From assembly GCA_030746455.1 (NCBI GenBank), contig JASLMQ010000817.1, forward strand, positions 1-5,333: a stretch of 5,333 nt of DNA. Direction: 5' to 3'. Shown piece by piece: positions 1 through 5,179 of this stretch; within the stretch, counting starts at the first letter, position 1; every line of letters begins with the position of its first letter. The notes below the pieces were generated by a model that had not been told where the DNA came from, did no database searches, and saw nothing but the letters and a program-made list of their open reading frames with translations. Both the position numbers and the translations under genes were made by a program. The stretch is from Candidatus Latescibacterota bacterium (GTDB taxonomy: Bacteria > Latescibacterota > UBA2968 > GCA-2709665).

Positions 1-832
1 AGACGGGCCGGGCGAGGAAGTCCTCGATCTTATGGCGCGCGCGCCTGCCGATGGACTTGAGGGTCTTGCCGCCCGTACCGATCACGATCCCCTTCTGCGA
101 GGGCCGCTCGACCAGGATTTCTGCGCGGATGTAGGTCTTACGACCCTCCTCGCGGAACTCCTCGATCCTCGTCGCAATGGCGTAGGGTACCTCCTGCCTG
201 AGCTGTTCGAAGGCCTCCTCCCGGACCAGTTCGGCTACAAAGAAGCGTTCCGGCTGCTCGGTGAGCGTGTCTTCCGGGTAGTAGAGGGGGCCCGGTGGCA
301 ACGCGGCCTCCAGAGCCGATCGCAGCTCGGGAATGCCTGATCCCGTCCGCGCGGACACCTCCAGGACCTCGGCCGCCGGGATCGACGCGCGTACGAAGTC
401 GGAGGCCTGCTCGATCTGATCTCCGCCGACGAGATCGGCCTTGTTGAGCGCAACCAGCAGGGGGATCCCCTCAGCCCTGATGGCCTCACGAACGCCCTCG
501 TCGAAGCTTCTTTCCAGGTCGGATGCATCCACGACCCCGAGGAGCACGTCGGCGTCCGTCAGGGCTTCCCGGGCCTGGTCGACCATCACCTGCTGCAGCC
601 TGTATTGTGGATCCAGAAGCCCGGGCGTGTCCAGAAAGAGCATCTGTACGGACCCGGTGGTCAGGATGCCGAGGATGTTGTTCCTCGTGGTCTGCGGCTT
701 GGAAGTGATGATGGCCAGCCGCTCGCCCACAAGGGCGTTGAAGAGGGTCGACTTCCCGACATTGGGCCTGCCGGCAACGACGATGTAGCCCGATCTGAAT
801 CCTTCGGGTGTTCTCAAGAGGTCTTCGGTCAC
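1..832 (-). CDS. era: GTPase Era, 3' end cut by the window edge
   Basis: Era is a cytoplasmic GTPase that binds 16S rRNA near its 3' end and assists 30S subunit assembly. About 277 codons are visible. All G motifs are present: GRPNVGKST (residues 21-29, P loop), the KPQTTR switch region (45-50), DTPG (68-71), NKAD (130-133) and VSAR (159-162). The C-terminal KH RNA-binding domain follows, with VERPSQKGIVIGTGG around residues 240-255; its GTGG is the GxxG loop. The family is usually about 300 residues, so only some 20-25 residues are missing beyond base 1. I chose the GTG at 832 because it puts the P loop at the usual distance from the N-terminus. A GAGG at 836-839 is a close but plausible ribosome site, and no ATG lies near. 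It begins 16 bases after the preceding outer-membrane gene, so it is probably the last visible gene of a four-gene operon. The identification is secure; the exact start is less so. Confidence 0.96.
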   Translation of the reverse strand, partial: MTEDLLRTPEGFRSGYIVVAGRPNVGKSTLFNALVGERLAIITSKPQTTRNNILGILTTGSVQMLFLDTPGLLDPQYRLQQVMVDQAREALTDADVLLGVVDASDLERSFDEGVREAIRAEGIPLLVALNKADLVGGDQIEQASDFVRASIPAAEVLEVSARTGSGIPELRSALEAALPPGPLYYPEDTLTEQPERFFVAELVREEAFEQLRQEVPYAIATRIEEFREEGRKTYIRAEILVERPSQKGIVIGTGGKTLKSIGRRARHKIEDFLARPV

Positions 833-848
833 GTGCCTCGTCCCAGAG

Positions 849-1799
849 TCAGAAGAACAGGGATGCCGAGATCCGGTAGGTGTTGTCGAGCTCACCGTGG
901 TCCAGGTACGCGAGGTCGAAGGCCAGGCGGTCGAAGAGGTGCACGCCCGTCCCGGCGGTGAAGCGACGGTCCCGGACGCCAATCCGGAATGCCAGGACAT
1001 CGCGGTAGAGGTACTCCGTCCCGAGACACAGACCCTGACCGCTTTCGACCTCCGACTTCTGTTCACCCAGATGGGCGCTCGAGCTCCACACCACCCGCCC
1101 ACGAAGCGCAGGAAACCGACGGCTGTAAGCCAGCCCGATCAGCAAGCTGGGAGATATACGGTCCTCGGCCCCCGAATCGAAATGGATCCGCGTTCGAGTC
1201 GCATTCCTGACCGACAGACCGGCTCTGATGCCGGTGCCGGATTCGTAGAGCAGCCCCAGGTCGAAGCCGAAGCCGGAGCCATTTCCGACCCCCAACCGCC
1301 GCCAGGCCATCTTGAGGGCCACACCCACCGACAGGCTTGGGGTGGCGCGACGGCCGTAGGCCAGATAGACCGTGTGGTCCGCTGCACCGGCGACCCGGGA
1401 GACCACCGGTCGGTTGTCGGGCCCCGGGGGACGGGTAGGATCCTCCAGATCGGTCAGCGTGATCCGGCCCACGCCCAGCCTCAGGATCGACGCGCCGAAC
1501 CCGCCGACGGTCGTGGGCCTCGCAAGGGCGAATGCATCCTGGTTGACCGTCCCACCGAACTGCTCTGCATGCTGAACCTGGACCTCGGTCAGGGTTTGCC
1601 CAGCCAGACCCGCCGGGTTCCAGTAGGCAGCCGTTGCGTCGTCGGCGAGTGCGACGAACGCCCCCCCCATGCCCAGCGACCGGGCACCGGCACCAGCGAG
1701 CAAGGGATCCCCTGCATATCGGGTCTCTTCTGCCTCAGCCTGCTTGGGGATGAGGGCCATGTAGAGGCCCATAGTCCAGATGAGGAAGGACCGGGTCAA
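849..1799 (-). CDS. PorV/PorQ-like (UPF0164-type) outer-membrane beta-barrel protein
   Basis: The 316-residue product starts with a signal peptide: a charged start, a hydrophobic stretch (residues 5-17) and an A-E-A cleavage site at 21-23. The mature start carries GARSLGMGGAFVALADD and AAYWNPAGLAG (about residues 37-67), the hallmark of the UPF0164/PorV family, which shares a FadL-like barrel fold. Alternating hydrophobic/polar segments run to a C-terminal SLFF, a terminal phenylalanine typical of Bam-inserted barrels. PorV works with type IX secretion in Bacteroidota. Homologs in other phyla are of unknown role, and nothing here shows type IX secretion. The reading frame stays open upstream to 2465, but that part only shadows the preceding gene. 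I chose the TTG at 1799: it overlaps that gene's stop as TTGA, has GGGAG at 1806-1810 and gives a complete signal peptide. ATGs at 1772 and 1760 would cut the signal peptide. A run of eight G falls in the GMGGAF codons. Confidence 0.87.
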   Translation of the reverse strand: MTRSFLIWTMGLYMALIPKQAEAEETRYAGDPLLAGAGARSLGMGGAFVALADDATAAYWNPAGLAGQTLTEVQVQHAEQFGGTVNQDAFALARPTTVGGFGASILRLGVGRITLTDLEDPTRPPGPDNRPVVSRVAGAADHTVYLAYGRRATPSLSVGVALKMAWRRLGVGNGSGFGFDLGLLYESGTGIRAGLSVRNATRTRIHFDSGAEDRISPSLLIGLAYSRRFPALRGRVVWSSSAHLGEQKSEVESGQGLCLGTEYLYRDVLAFRIGVRDRRFTAGTGVHLFDRLAFDLAYLDHGELDNTYRISASLFF

Positions 1800-2401
1800 G
1801 GAGCGCTCCCGCTTTGGCCGCCTGAATCTGGTATCCAGATGGCCGGGCTTCCTGGCCCGAGGGCGGAGCCCAGCGCCTTGATGTCGTTTCCATCCAGGAG
1901 GATGTGGTGCATCGAGACGGGGGCGGGCAGGTGGCTGGACTGTACCAGAAGTGTGGGGGAGAAGTAGAGCCGCGAAGCGCGGCGCGGTCCCTCGATCAGG
2001 CGCCCGTAGAAGTCCAGCGGAAGGCGGCGTCCCCGCAGCCTGAGGCCCAGATTGCCGGGCTCGGGCGTGAAGGGATCGATCAGGTCGGTCAGCTGCAGCA
2101 ACCGGGCTTCGCGATCGGCCCCCGAGGGATGCCCGTATCCCTTGATCGGGCAGGTCCTGAGCAGGCGGGCGCGGCACTTCAGGTGGATCTCGCGTGCGGG
2201 GAGGTCTATCACCGCGTAGTAGACCTCGAGCTTGGCCCTCGCTAGGGCCAGCTCCATCTCGAGCGCGGCCTTCTGCTGAGTCAGGTCCCAATCCCGCGAA
2301 TCCTGCCGCGTCGCGGGCGCGTCCGCCGGGAGGCCGTTGCCGAGGGCGCCGACCAAGAAGACCGCGATTGAAGCGATCCGCCTGTGGATCGGGCCGGGCA
2401 T
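1796..2401 (-). CDS. Secreted YkuD-like protein lacking the catalytic residues (probable pseudo-L,D-transpeptidase)
   Basis: This 201-residue protein has an N-terminal signal-like helix (residues 8-20, after HRR) and a leucine/alanine-rich helix (about 41-60). I do not recognise a named family. Read beside the L,D-transpeptidase encoded just upstream, it keeps the same plan. YYAVIDLPAREIHLK (61-75) matches the first YkuD strands (YIVIDRVSNRFQIRR). LYFSPTLLVQSS (145-156) matches the strand ending in the conserved His. ILLDGNDIKAL then G-x-PAIWIP (167-191) matches the end of the domain (IRLNDEDLEAA, then GLPVYVY). At the active site the conserved His is Q154, and the THGC motif reads SMHH (163-166), so the catalytic cysteine is a histidine. 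I infer a non-catalytic partner or regulator of the transpeptidase, or a wall-binding protein. The ATG at 2401 overlaps the upstream stop as TGATG, so the two are probably translated together in similar amounts. The coding assignment is firm; the fold is inference from matched patterns. Confidence 0.78.
   Translation of the reverse strand: MPGPIHRRIASIAVFLVGALGNGLPADAPATRQDSRDWDLTQQKAALEMELALARAKLEVYYAVIDLPAREIHLKCRARLLRTCPIKGYGHPSGADREARLLQLTDLIDPFTPEPGNLGLRLRGRRLPLDFYGRLIEGPRRASRLYFSPTLLVQSSHLPAPVSMHHILLDGNDIKALGSALGPGSPAIWIPDSGGQSGSAP
1806..1810 (-). promoter_or_regulatory. Ribosome binding site that supports the TTG start at 1799
   Basis: GGGAG lies six bases upstream of the TTG at 1799, inside the last codons of the preceding gene. 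Neither downstream ATG (1772, 1760) has a comparable site. With the TTGA overlap it suggests that ribosomes finishing the upstream gene restart on the outer-membrane gene. Confidence 0.55.
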
Positions 2402-2988
2402 CAGTAGACGTACACCGGGAGGCCCTCTTCGGTTGAAGAATAGGCGGCTTCGAGATCCTCGTCATTCAGCCGGATGCAGCCGTGGGTGATATGGCGTCCC
2501 AGCAGATTGGGGTAGAGGGTGCCGTGGATCTCGAACCCATCGCCCAGTTCAAGGGCGTAGTCGCCCAGGGTGGTCACGTCCAGCCGTCTGAATGCCCAGG
2601 GCAGAACAGGATGCTTCTCACCGGTTTCAACGAACGCCCACTCGGGCTTCGCCCACACCGGATCGATCACCTTGCGCTGGATGGAGAAGACCCGTTTGGG
2701 GGTCTCGAAGGACCACAGCTTTCCCTTGGGACCGTAGAGGATTCTGCCGCTTCCCGTCGCGCAGACCGCTTCGAGGATCAGGTTTCCGCGGCGCCTGATC
2801 TGGAATCGGTTCGAGACCCTGTCGATCACGATGTAGGGGGTATCCCCCGCCTCTCGCTCCAGCTCCCGGGACAGCCCCTCGATCTCCTTCGACAGATCAG
2901 GAGGCTCCGCGGAGATCTGCCAGGGCGCCGTCAGACCGTGGGCGGACAAGAGGGAGAGGAGCAGGATGCGTCTCAACATAGGGTCCAT
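2401..2988 (-). CDS. L,D-transpeptidase (YkuD domain), exported
   Basis: L,D-transpeptidases work in the periplasm on murein tetrapeptides, forming 3-3 cross-links or attaching or releasing proteins. The 195-residue product has an N-terminal signal sequence (MLRRILLLSLLSA, residues 4-16), a short charged helix (about 31-47) and a YkuD domain from YIVIDR (52) to the C-terminus. The catalytic signature is visible: H155 in FEIHGT, then ITHGCIRL with H169, the nucleophile C171 and R173. The distance from H155 to C171 fits the family. There is no LysM or peptidoglycan-binding domain, so this is a minimal enzyme; its exact substrate cannot be told. The start may be the ATG at 2988 or the ATG at 2979. 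The second has a weak GGA upstream and gives a cleaner signal peptide. Neither has a good Shine-Dalgarno, and a strong hairpin ends five bases before 2988. It heads the transpeptidase, pseudo-transpeptidase, barrel protein and era operon. Confidence 0.93.
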   Translation of the reverse strand: MDPMLRRILLLSLLSAHGLTAPWQISAEPPDLSKEIEGLSRELEREAGDTPYIVIDRVSNRFQIRRRGNLILEAVCATGSGRILYGPKGKLWSFETPKRVFSIQRKVIDPVWAKPEWAFVETGEKHPVLPWAFRRLDVTTLGDYALELGDGFEIHGTLYPNLLGRHITHGCIRLNDEDLEAAYSSTEEGLPVYVY

Positions 2989-2993
2989 AAACC

Positions 2994-3029
2994 GGAAAAC
3001 CGAGAAGCGCGAAGTCTTCTCGGTTTTCC
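2994..3029 (-). terminator. 14-bp perfect hairpin: terminator of the lipoprotein gene, or leader hairpin of the transpeptidase gene
   Basis: Two perfectly complementary 14-base arms (2994-3007 and 3016-3029) flank an 8-base loop. On the minus strand the stem has an A4 tract, the core CCGAGAAG/CTTCTCGG and a T4 tract, the form of a short bidirectional intrinsic terminator. It lies about 50 bases past the lipoprotein stop at 3080. The U run is short and part of the stem, so termination may be partial. The hairpin ends at 2994, next to the transpeptidase start at 2988 (or 2979). Any transcript entering from upstream would carry this structure over the ribosome landing site. Confidence 0.7.
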
Positions 3030-3079
3030 AATCGTCTACGATGTGGCTTCTTGCAGGAGGGAGCGCGAAACGCCCTTAT

Positions 3080-3685
3080 CTACATTCGCTCGAACCAGGG
3101 TTTGTTCTCTTCCTGCCAATCGGCGATCTTCTTCAAGGCCGTCTGCAGCGAAGCCTGCACCTGAGAGAGCTTTCCGTCGGCCGACTTCGCCTGGTCCAGT
3201 GCATCCTTGAACTTACCGGCGGCGAGGCTGTTCTGGGCGCTGCTCAGCGATGCCTCGGCCTGGCCCAGGTCGGCGCGCAACTGGTCGAGATCCTCGTCGG
3301 CTCCCTTGCCCTGTGGCGCGTTTCCGGAGGCTGTCTTGGCGTCGTTCAGGACCGGCGTCAGACGCGCGATGAGCGCCTGGGCCTCATCCCTCACCTTGGG
3401 CTTGGCTGCGTCGGCAAGGGACTTCGCCTGATCCGCCTGCTCCTTGGCGCGAAGCGCGGAAGCCTTGGCACCCTCGTAATCCTCCTGTTCAACCTTTGAG
3501 CGTGAGTCGTCGAGGGCCTGCTTCGCCGCGGCGTAGGCCTCAGGCGCATAGATGTCGGCTTCGGCCTTCTTTGCACCATCAAGTGCGGCCTGCGCAGCGT
3601 TGATCTCCTCTTCCGGTGGCTGGGCACAACCGACAAAGACAAGGGCCAGGCTCAACACTAGACCCACAGTCAGGACAGATCGCAT
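3080..3685 (-). CDS. Alanine-rich lipoprotein with DUF4398-like helical repeats
   Basis: The 201-residue product starts with a lipoprotein signal peptide: MRS, a hydrophobic core (residues 4-18) and a VFVGC lipobox, giving lipidated C20. The residue at +2 is Ala, not Asp, so outer-membrane sorting would be expected by the enterobacterial rule. The mature part is almost all helical. An N-terminal segment (about 25-92) with YAPEAYAAAKQAL and EDYEGAKASALRAKEQA looks like DUF4398, a family of envelope lipoproteins of unknown function. A Gly/Pro/Asp linker (about 118-133) leads to a second helical pair (134-185). Its AAGKFKDALDQAKSA echoes the first EDYEGAKASALRA, which suggests an internal duplication. 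A structural or spacer role in the periplasm is inference. The ATG at 3685 has an excellent Shine-Dalgarno (AAAGGAGG), and a sigma70-type promoter lies upstream. With a hairpin after the gene, it is probably a single-gene, well-expressed transcript. Confidence 0.88.
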   Translation of the reverse strand: MRSVLTVGLVLSLALVFVGCAQPPEEEINAAQAALDGAKKAEADIYAPEAYAAAKQALDDSRSKVEQEDYEGAKASALRAKEQADQAKSLADAAKPKVRDEAQALIARLTPVLNDAKTASGNAPQGKGADEDLDQLRADLGQAEASLSSAQNSLAAGKFKDALDQAKSADGKLSQVQASLQTALKKIADWQEENKPWFERM

Positions 3686-3690
3686 CCTCC

Positions 3691-3698
3691 CCTCCTTT
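3691..3698 (-). promoter_or_regulatory. Very strong Shine-Dalgarno of the lipoprotein gene
   Basis: AAAGGAGG lies five bases before the ATG at 3685, and a second GGAGG directly touches the start codon. It is by far the best ribosome site in the window, suggesting high expression like that of abundant envelope lipoproteins. Confidence 0.85.
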
Positions 3699-3772
3699 GG
3701 ATTAGGATAGACCCAGATACTCTCGGTGGCTTTGCTGTTGAAATGCCGCTAGAATCCTGACAATCCAGCGAG

Positions 3773-3801
3773 AAGATACAGCTTAACCTTTGAAAAGTCA
3801 A
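3773..3801 (-). promoter_or_regulatory. Sigma70-type promoter of the lipoprotein gene
   Basis: On the minus strand TTGACT (3801-3796) is followed, after exactly 17 bases, by TATCTT (3778-3773). That is 5 of 6 matches to the -35 consensus and 4 of 6 to the -10. An A5 run lies just upstream of the -35, like part of an UP element. The predicted start is near 3766, giving an untranslated leader of about 80 bases before the ATG at 3685. The surrounding 3700-3830 is clearly richer in A and T than the genes. Confidence 0.72.
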
Positions 3802-3821
3802 GATTTTTCCTCGACTGAGAC

Positions 3822-3835
3822 CCCTTCGCGAAGGG
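3822..3835. promoter_or_regulatory. 14-bp perfect palindrome upstream of the lipoprotein promoter, possible operator
   Basis: CCCTTCGCGAAGGG reads the same on both strands. Its centre is about 62 bases upstream of the predicted start of the lipoprotein transcript, a distance used by class I activators that touch RNA polymerase from upstream. A near relative occurs at 5216-5229. As RNA it could only form a short hairpin, and no U run follows on either strand, so a protein binding site fits better than a terminator. The role is inference. Confidence 0.4.
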
Positions 3836-3869
3836 AAGCGATTTGGTCCCCCCACAGCGGGGAATAGAG

Positions 3870-3922
3870 GCCCCCCTCACGGGTGAACTCGATCAGGCTA
3901 TATTTACGAAAATCAGGGGGGC
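3870..3922. repeat. Inverted repeat, 8-bp arms around an AT-rich centre
   Basis: GCCCCCCT (3870-3877) and its exact complement AGGGGGGC (3915-3922) flank 37 bases that hold the AT-rich block around 3895-3913. The arms are almost homopolymeric, so chance is a real possibility. No function is shown. Confidence 0.35.
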
Positions 3923-3929
3923 AAATCAA
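3901..3929 (-). promoter_or_regulatory. Possible weak second promoter
   Basis: On the minus strand TTGATT (3929-3924) and TAAATA (3906-3901) are 17 bases apart, with 4 of 6 and 3 of 6 consensus matches. It points toward the lipoprotein gene. It could be an upstream second promoter or start a short leader RNA, but it is much weaker than the promoter at 3773-3801 and may be chance in an AT-rich patch. Confidence 0.22.
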
Positions 3930-4009
3930 GACAATAATCGGGCCCGCTTGCCTTCCTGGGGCAGCGAGACGCAGGTTCGGCGGGGGCCTTTGTCGCGTGG
4001 AGAGGTACG

Positions 4010-4074
4010 GGCGCCGGTGGAGGCCTGCTTGGTGGTAGGGGGGTTACAAAGGGCAGGTGCCCGCCACCGGCGCC
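4010..4074. repeat. 11-bp perfect inverted repeat with an inner stem
   Basis: GGCGCCGGTGG (4010-4020) pairs exactly with CCACCGGCGCC (4064-4074). Inside, CCTGC (4024-4028) pairs with GCAGG (4053-4057), so the minus-strand RNA could form a branched or bulged structure some 80 bases past the zinc-ribbon gene. The overlapping palindrome CGCCGATCGGCG (4071-4082) adds an alternative pairing. It may protect a 3' end or be a Rho-dependent termination region. No U run follows. Confidence 0.4.
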
Positions 4075-4152
4075 GATCGGCGAGGCTGGCTCTCTCAGGC
4101 AGACAGTGCCCTCACTCACCGTTGATCCTATCGGCGGGCCGAACGCGATTCT

Positions 4153-4825
4153 TCACCGGGTTCTGCTGTCCGGCGGCGGCTCGTTCTCGATCAGATCTCC
4201 GTCCCTGAGGACGACGAAGCCGTTCTTTTCGTCGTATGCCTGGATTCGTCCTGCGTACCGGACCGTTTCTCCCGATCGGACCCCCTGGAGTTGGTCCCGC
4301 CGGGCCTGACCGAAATAGACGACCACATCCTGCAGCGGGCTGTTCGTTCAGGTGGCGCACGTTCATGTATGCGGTCGATTCGCCTTCCCGATTAACATAG
4401 ACCGCTTTGCCGGTCCACACGACGCGCTTGCCCAGGTAGCTTTCAAGCTCGCGCTTCTTGAGTTCGGGATCCATCGGACTTCTGGGTCCGAACGCCGCGT
4501 TGAAGACCTCGAAGGAAATGATGGATTCCACCGGAGAGGCGCCCGTCCTGGCCTGGTGACTGCGCTTCCAGGTCCAGGCGCAGATGATGATGGCCAGGAT
4601 GATAACGAGATAGAGGATCCCCTTTGCCTTCCGCGCGGAATCCGCCCGAGTGGGCCTGCCGCTGGCGATCCTCTGGAGTCGCCGGATCTCGGCCATCTTC
4701 TCGGAACTCAGGCCGGGTCCTGCGAGGCGGCTCGGGGTGTAGCTGTCGACAAATGGTCTGCCACAGGCCGCGCAGTCCGTTGCCTCGTCCTTGATGCTCT
4801 CGGAGCAGTGGGGGCACGTCTTCAT
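4153..4825 (-). CDS. Zinc-ribbon, membrane-anchored protein with OB-fold-like C-terminus; reading frame shifted near 4338
   Basis: The N-terminus is a zinc ribbon with CPHC (C4, C7) and CAAC (C18, C21). A basic helical linker follows, then one membrane helix (about residues 69-86, GILYLVIILAIIICAW), and then a domain that reads like a small OB fold of the tRNA_anti-like type. The first half of that domain (YLGKRVVWTGKAVYVN, 130-145) is in the frame of the ATG at 4825. After NEQ (160-162) this frame turns into arginine-rich nonsense ending at 4112. One base over, it continues as PLQDVVVYFGQARRD, then GETVRYAGRIQAY and GFVVLRDGDLIEN, and stops at 4153. The joined product would be 223 residues. 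The shift falls at CAG-CCC-GCT (4342-4334), where one extra C accounts for it. This could be a real mutation, a sequencing or assembly error, or +1 frameshifting on CCC. Function is unknown. It starts 18 bases after the coiled-coil gene, without a clear Shine-Dalgarno. Confidence 0.75.
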
Positions 4826-4843
4826 ACGGATAGGGAAGCACGT

Positions 4844-5179
4844 TCAGCCGACGAGAACCTTGCGTCGGCTCCTCAGCTCGTGACGGTTCAGGGTGAGTTC
4901 CACCCGGCGACTCAGATTGCGCTGCGCCTGAAGCTCCGGCCTTAGGCGTGCGACCCGCTCGTGCAGCTCGTCGACGGTCTTCCGAAGCCCGGTGACCTGC
5001 TCCCGGGCCTCCGAGAGCGCTGCACCCTCCGCCTCCGCCTGGAGGTTGAGGGCCTGCGCCCTTTCCTCGCACTCGATTTGCCTGGCGCGGAGGTCTCGCT
5101 CCCGCGCCATGTAGTCCGCCAGAATCCTTGCGGAACAGACGGCGGAGCCAAGGACCAGTCCCAAGAGGACCCATTCCAT
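4844..5179 (-). CDS. Small membrane-anchored coiled-coil protein, unknown function
   Basis: The 111-residue product has one N-terminal membrane helix (about residues 2-20, EWVLLGLVLGSAVCSARIL). A long charged helix (about 24-106) follows, with heptad-like spacing, for example LRKTVDELHERVARLRPEL at 65-83, typical of a coiled coil. I do not recognise a family. The layout of a short anchor and a cytoplasmic or periplasmic coiled coil resembles small division or envelope scaffold proteins such as FtsB/FtsL types, but no family motif supports that. The ATG at 5179 is the first usual start in this frame within the window; GGGAGG lies about ten bases upstream, a little far. The frame stays open to the window edge but with low-quality, proline-rich sequence. 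The zinc-ribbon gene follows after 18 bases, so the two probably share a transcript. Confidence 0.68.
   Translation of the reverse strand: MEWVLLGLVLGSAVCSARILADYMARERDLRARQIECEERAQALNLQAEAEGAALSEAREQVTGLRKTVDELHERVARLRPELQAQRNLSRRVELTLNRHELRSRRKVLVG

Larger units (their letters stand above)
3686..4152. other. Long non-coding stretch between the zinc-ribbon gene and the lipoprotein gene
   Basis: This 467-base stretch has no convincing gene on either strand. The open frames there are GC-rich, rich in Pro and Arg and lack good starts. It contains the 3' region of the zinc-ribbon gene with several inverted repeats (4010-4074, 4071-4082), four runs of six G or C (3848, 3871, 3916, 4038), an AT-rich block with a weak promoter-like pair, a palindrome at 3822 and the lipoprotein promoter. 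I found no stem followed by a U run that would clearly terminate the zinc-ribbon transcript. Confidence 0.6.

Noticed and set aside
1801..1808. Palindrome GAGCGCTC before the barrel gene
   Set aside because: Only eight bases, inside coding sequence and overlapping the ribosome site; expected by chance.
897..1967. 356-residue open frame on the plus strand
   Set aside because: It lies opposite the PorV-like gene, has no domain or plausible composition, and is a shadow caused by high GC.
849..2465. A single 538-residue protein from an ATG at 2465
   Set aside because: The part upstream of 1799 lies in the wrong frame of the pseudo-transpeptidase gene and is Arg/Pro-rich nonsense; signal peptide, ribosome site and family motif all start at 1799.
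3031..3042. Short inverted repeat ATCGT-CT-ACGAT next to the hairpin
   Set aside because: Five-bp arms with a two-base gap cannot form a useful RNA loop, and it has no partner elsewhere.
2482..3210. Plus-strand open frame of 242 residues
   Set aside because: It is antisense to the transpeptidase, whose catalytic motif is clear, and runs through the intergenic hairpin.
3913..4119. Small minus-strand open frame of 68 residues after the zinc-ribbon gene
   Set aside because: It starts with GTG without a ribosome site, is proline-rich and low in complexity, and ends without a motif.
4112..4152. Taking 4112 as the true end of the zinc-ribbon gene
   Set aside because: The last 75 codons in that frame are Arg-rich nonsense, while the shifted frame gives a coherent domain ending at 4153.
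3843..4208. Plus-strand open frame of 121 residues in the gap
   Set aside because: No ribosome site, no recognisable segment, and it runs into the real C-terminus of the zinc-ribbon gene on the other strand.
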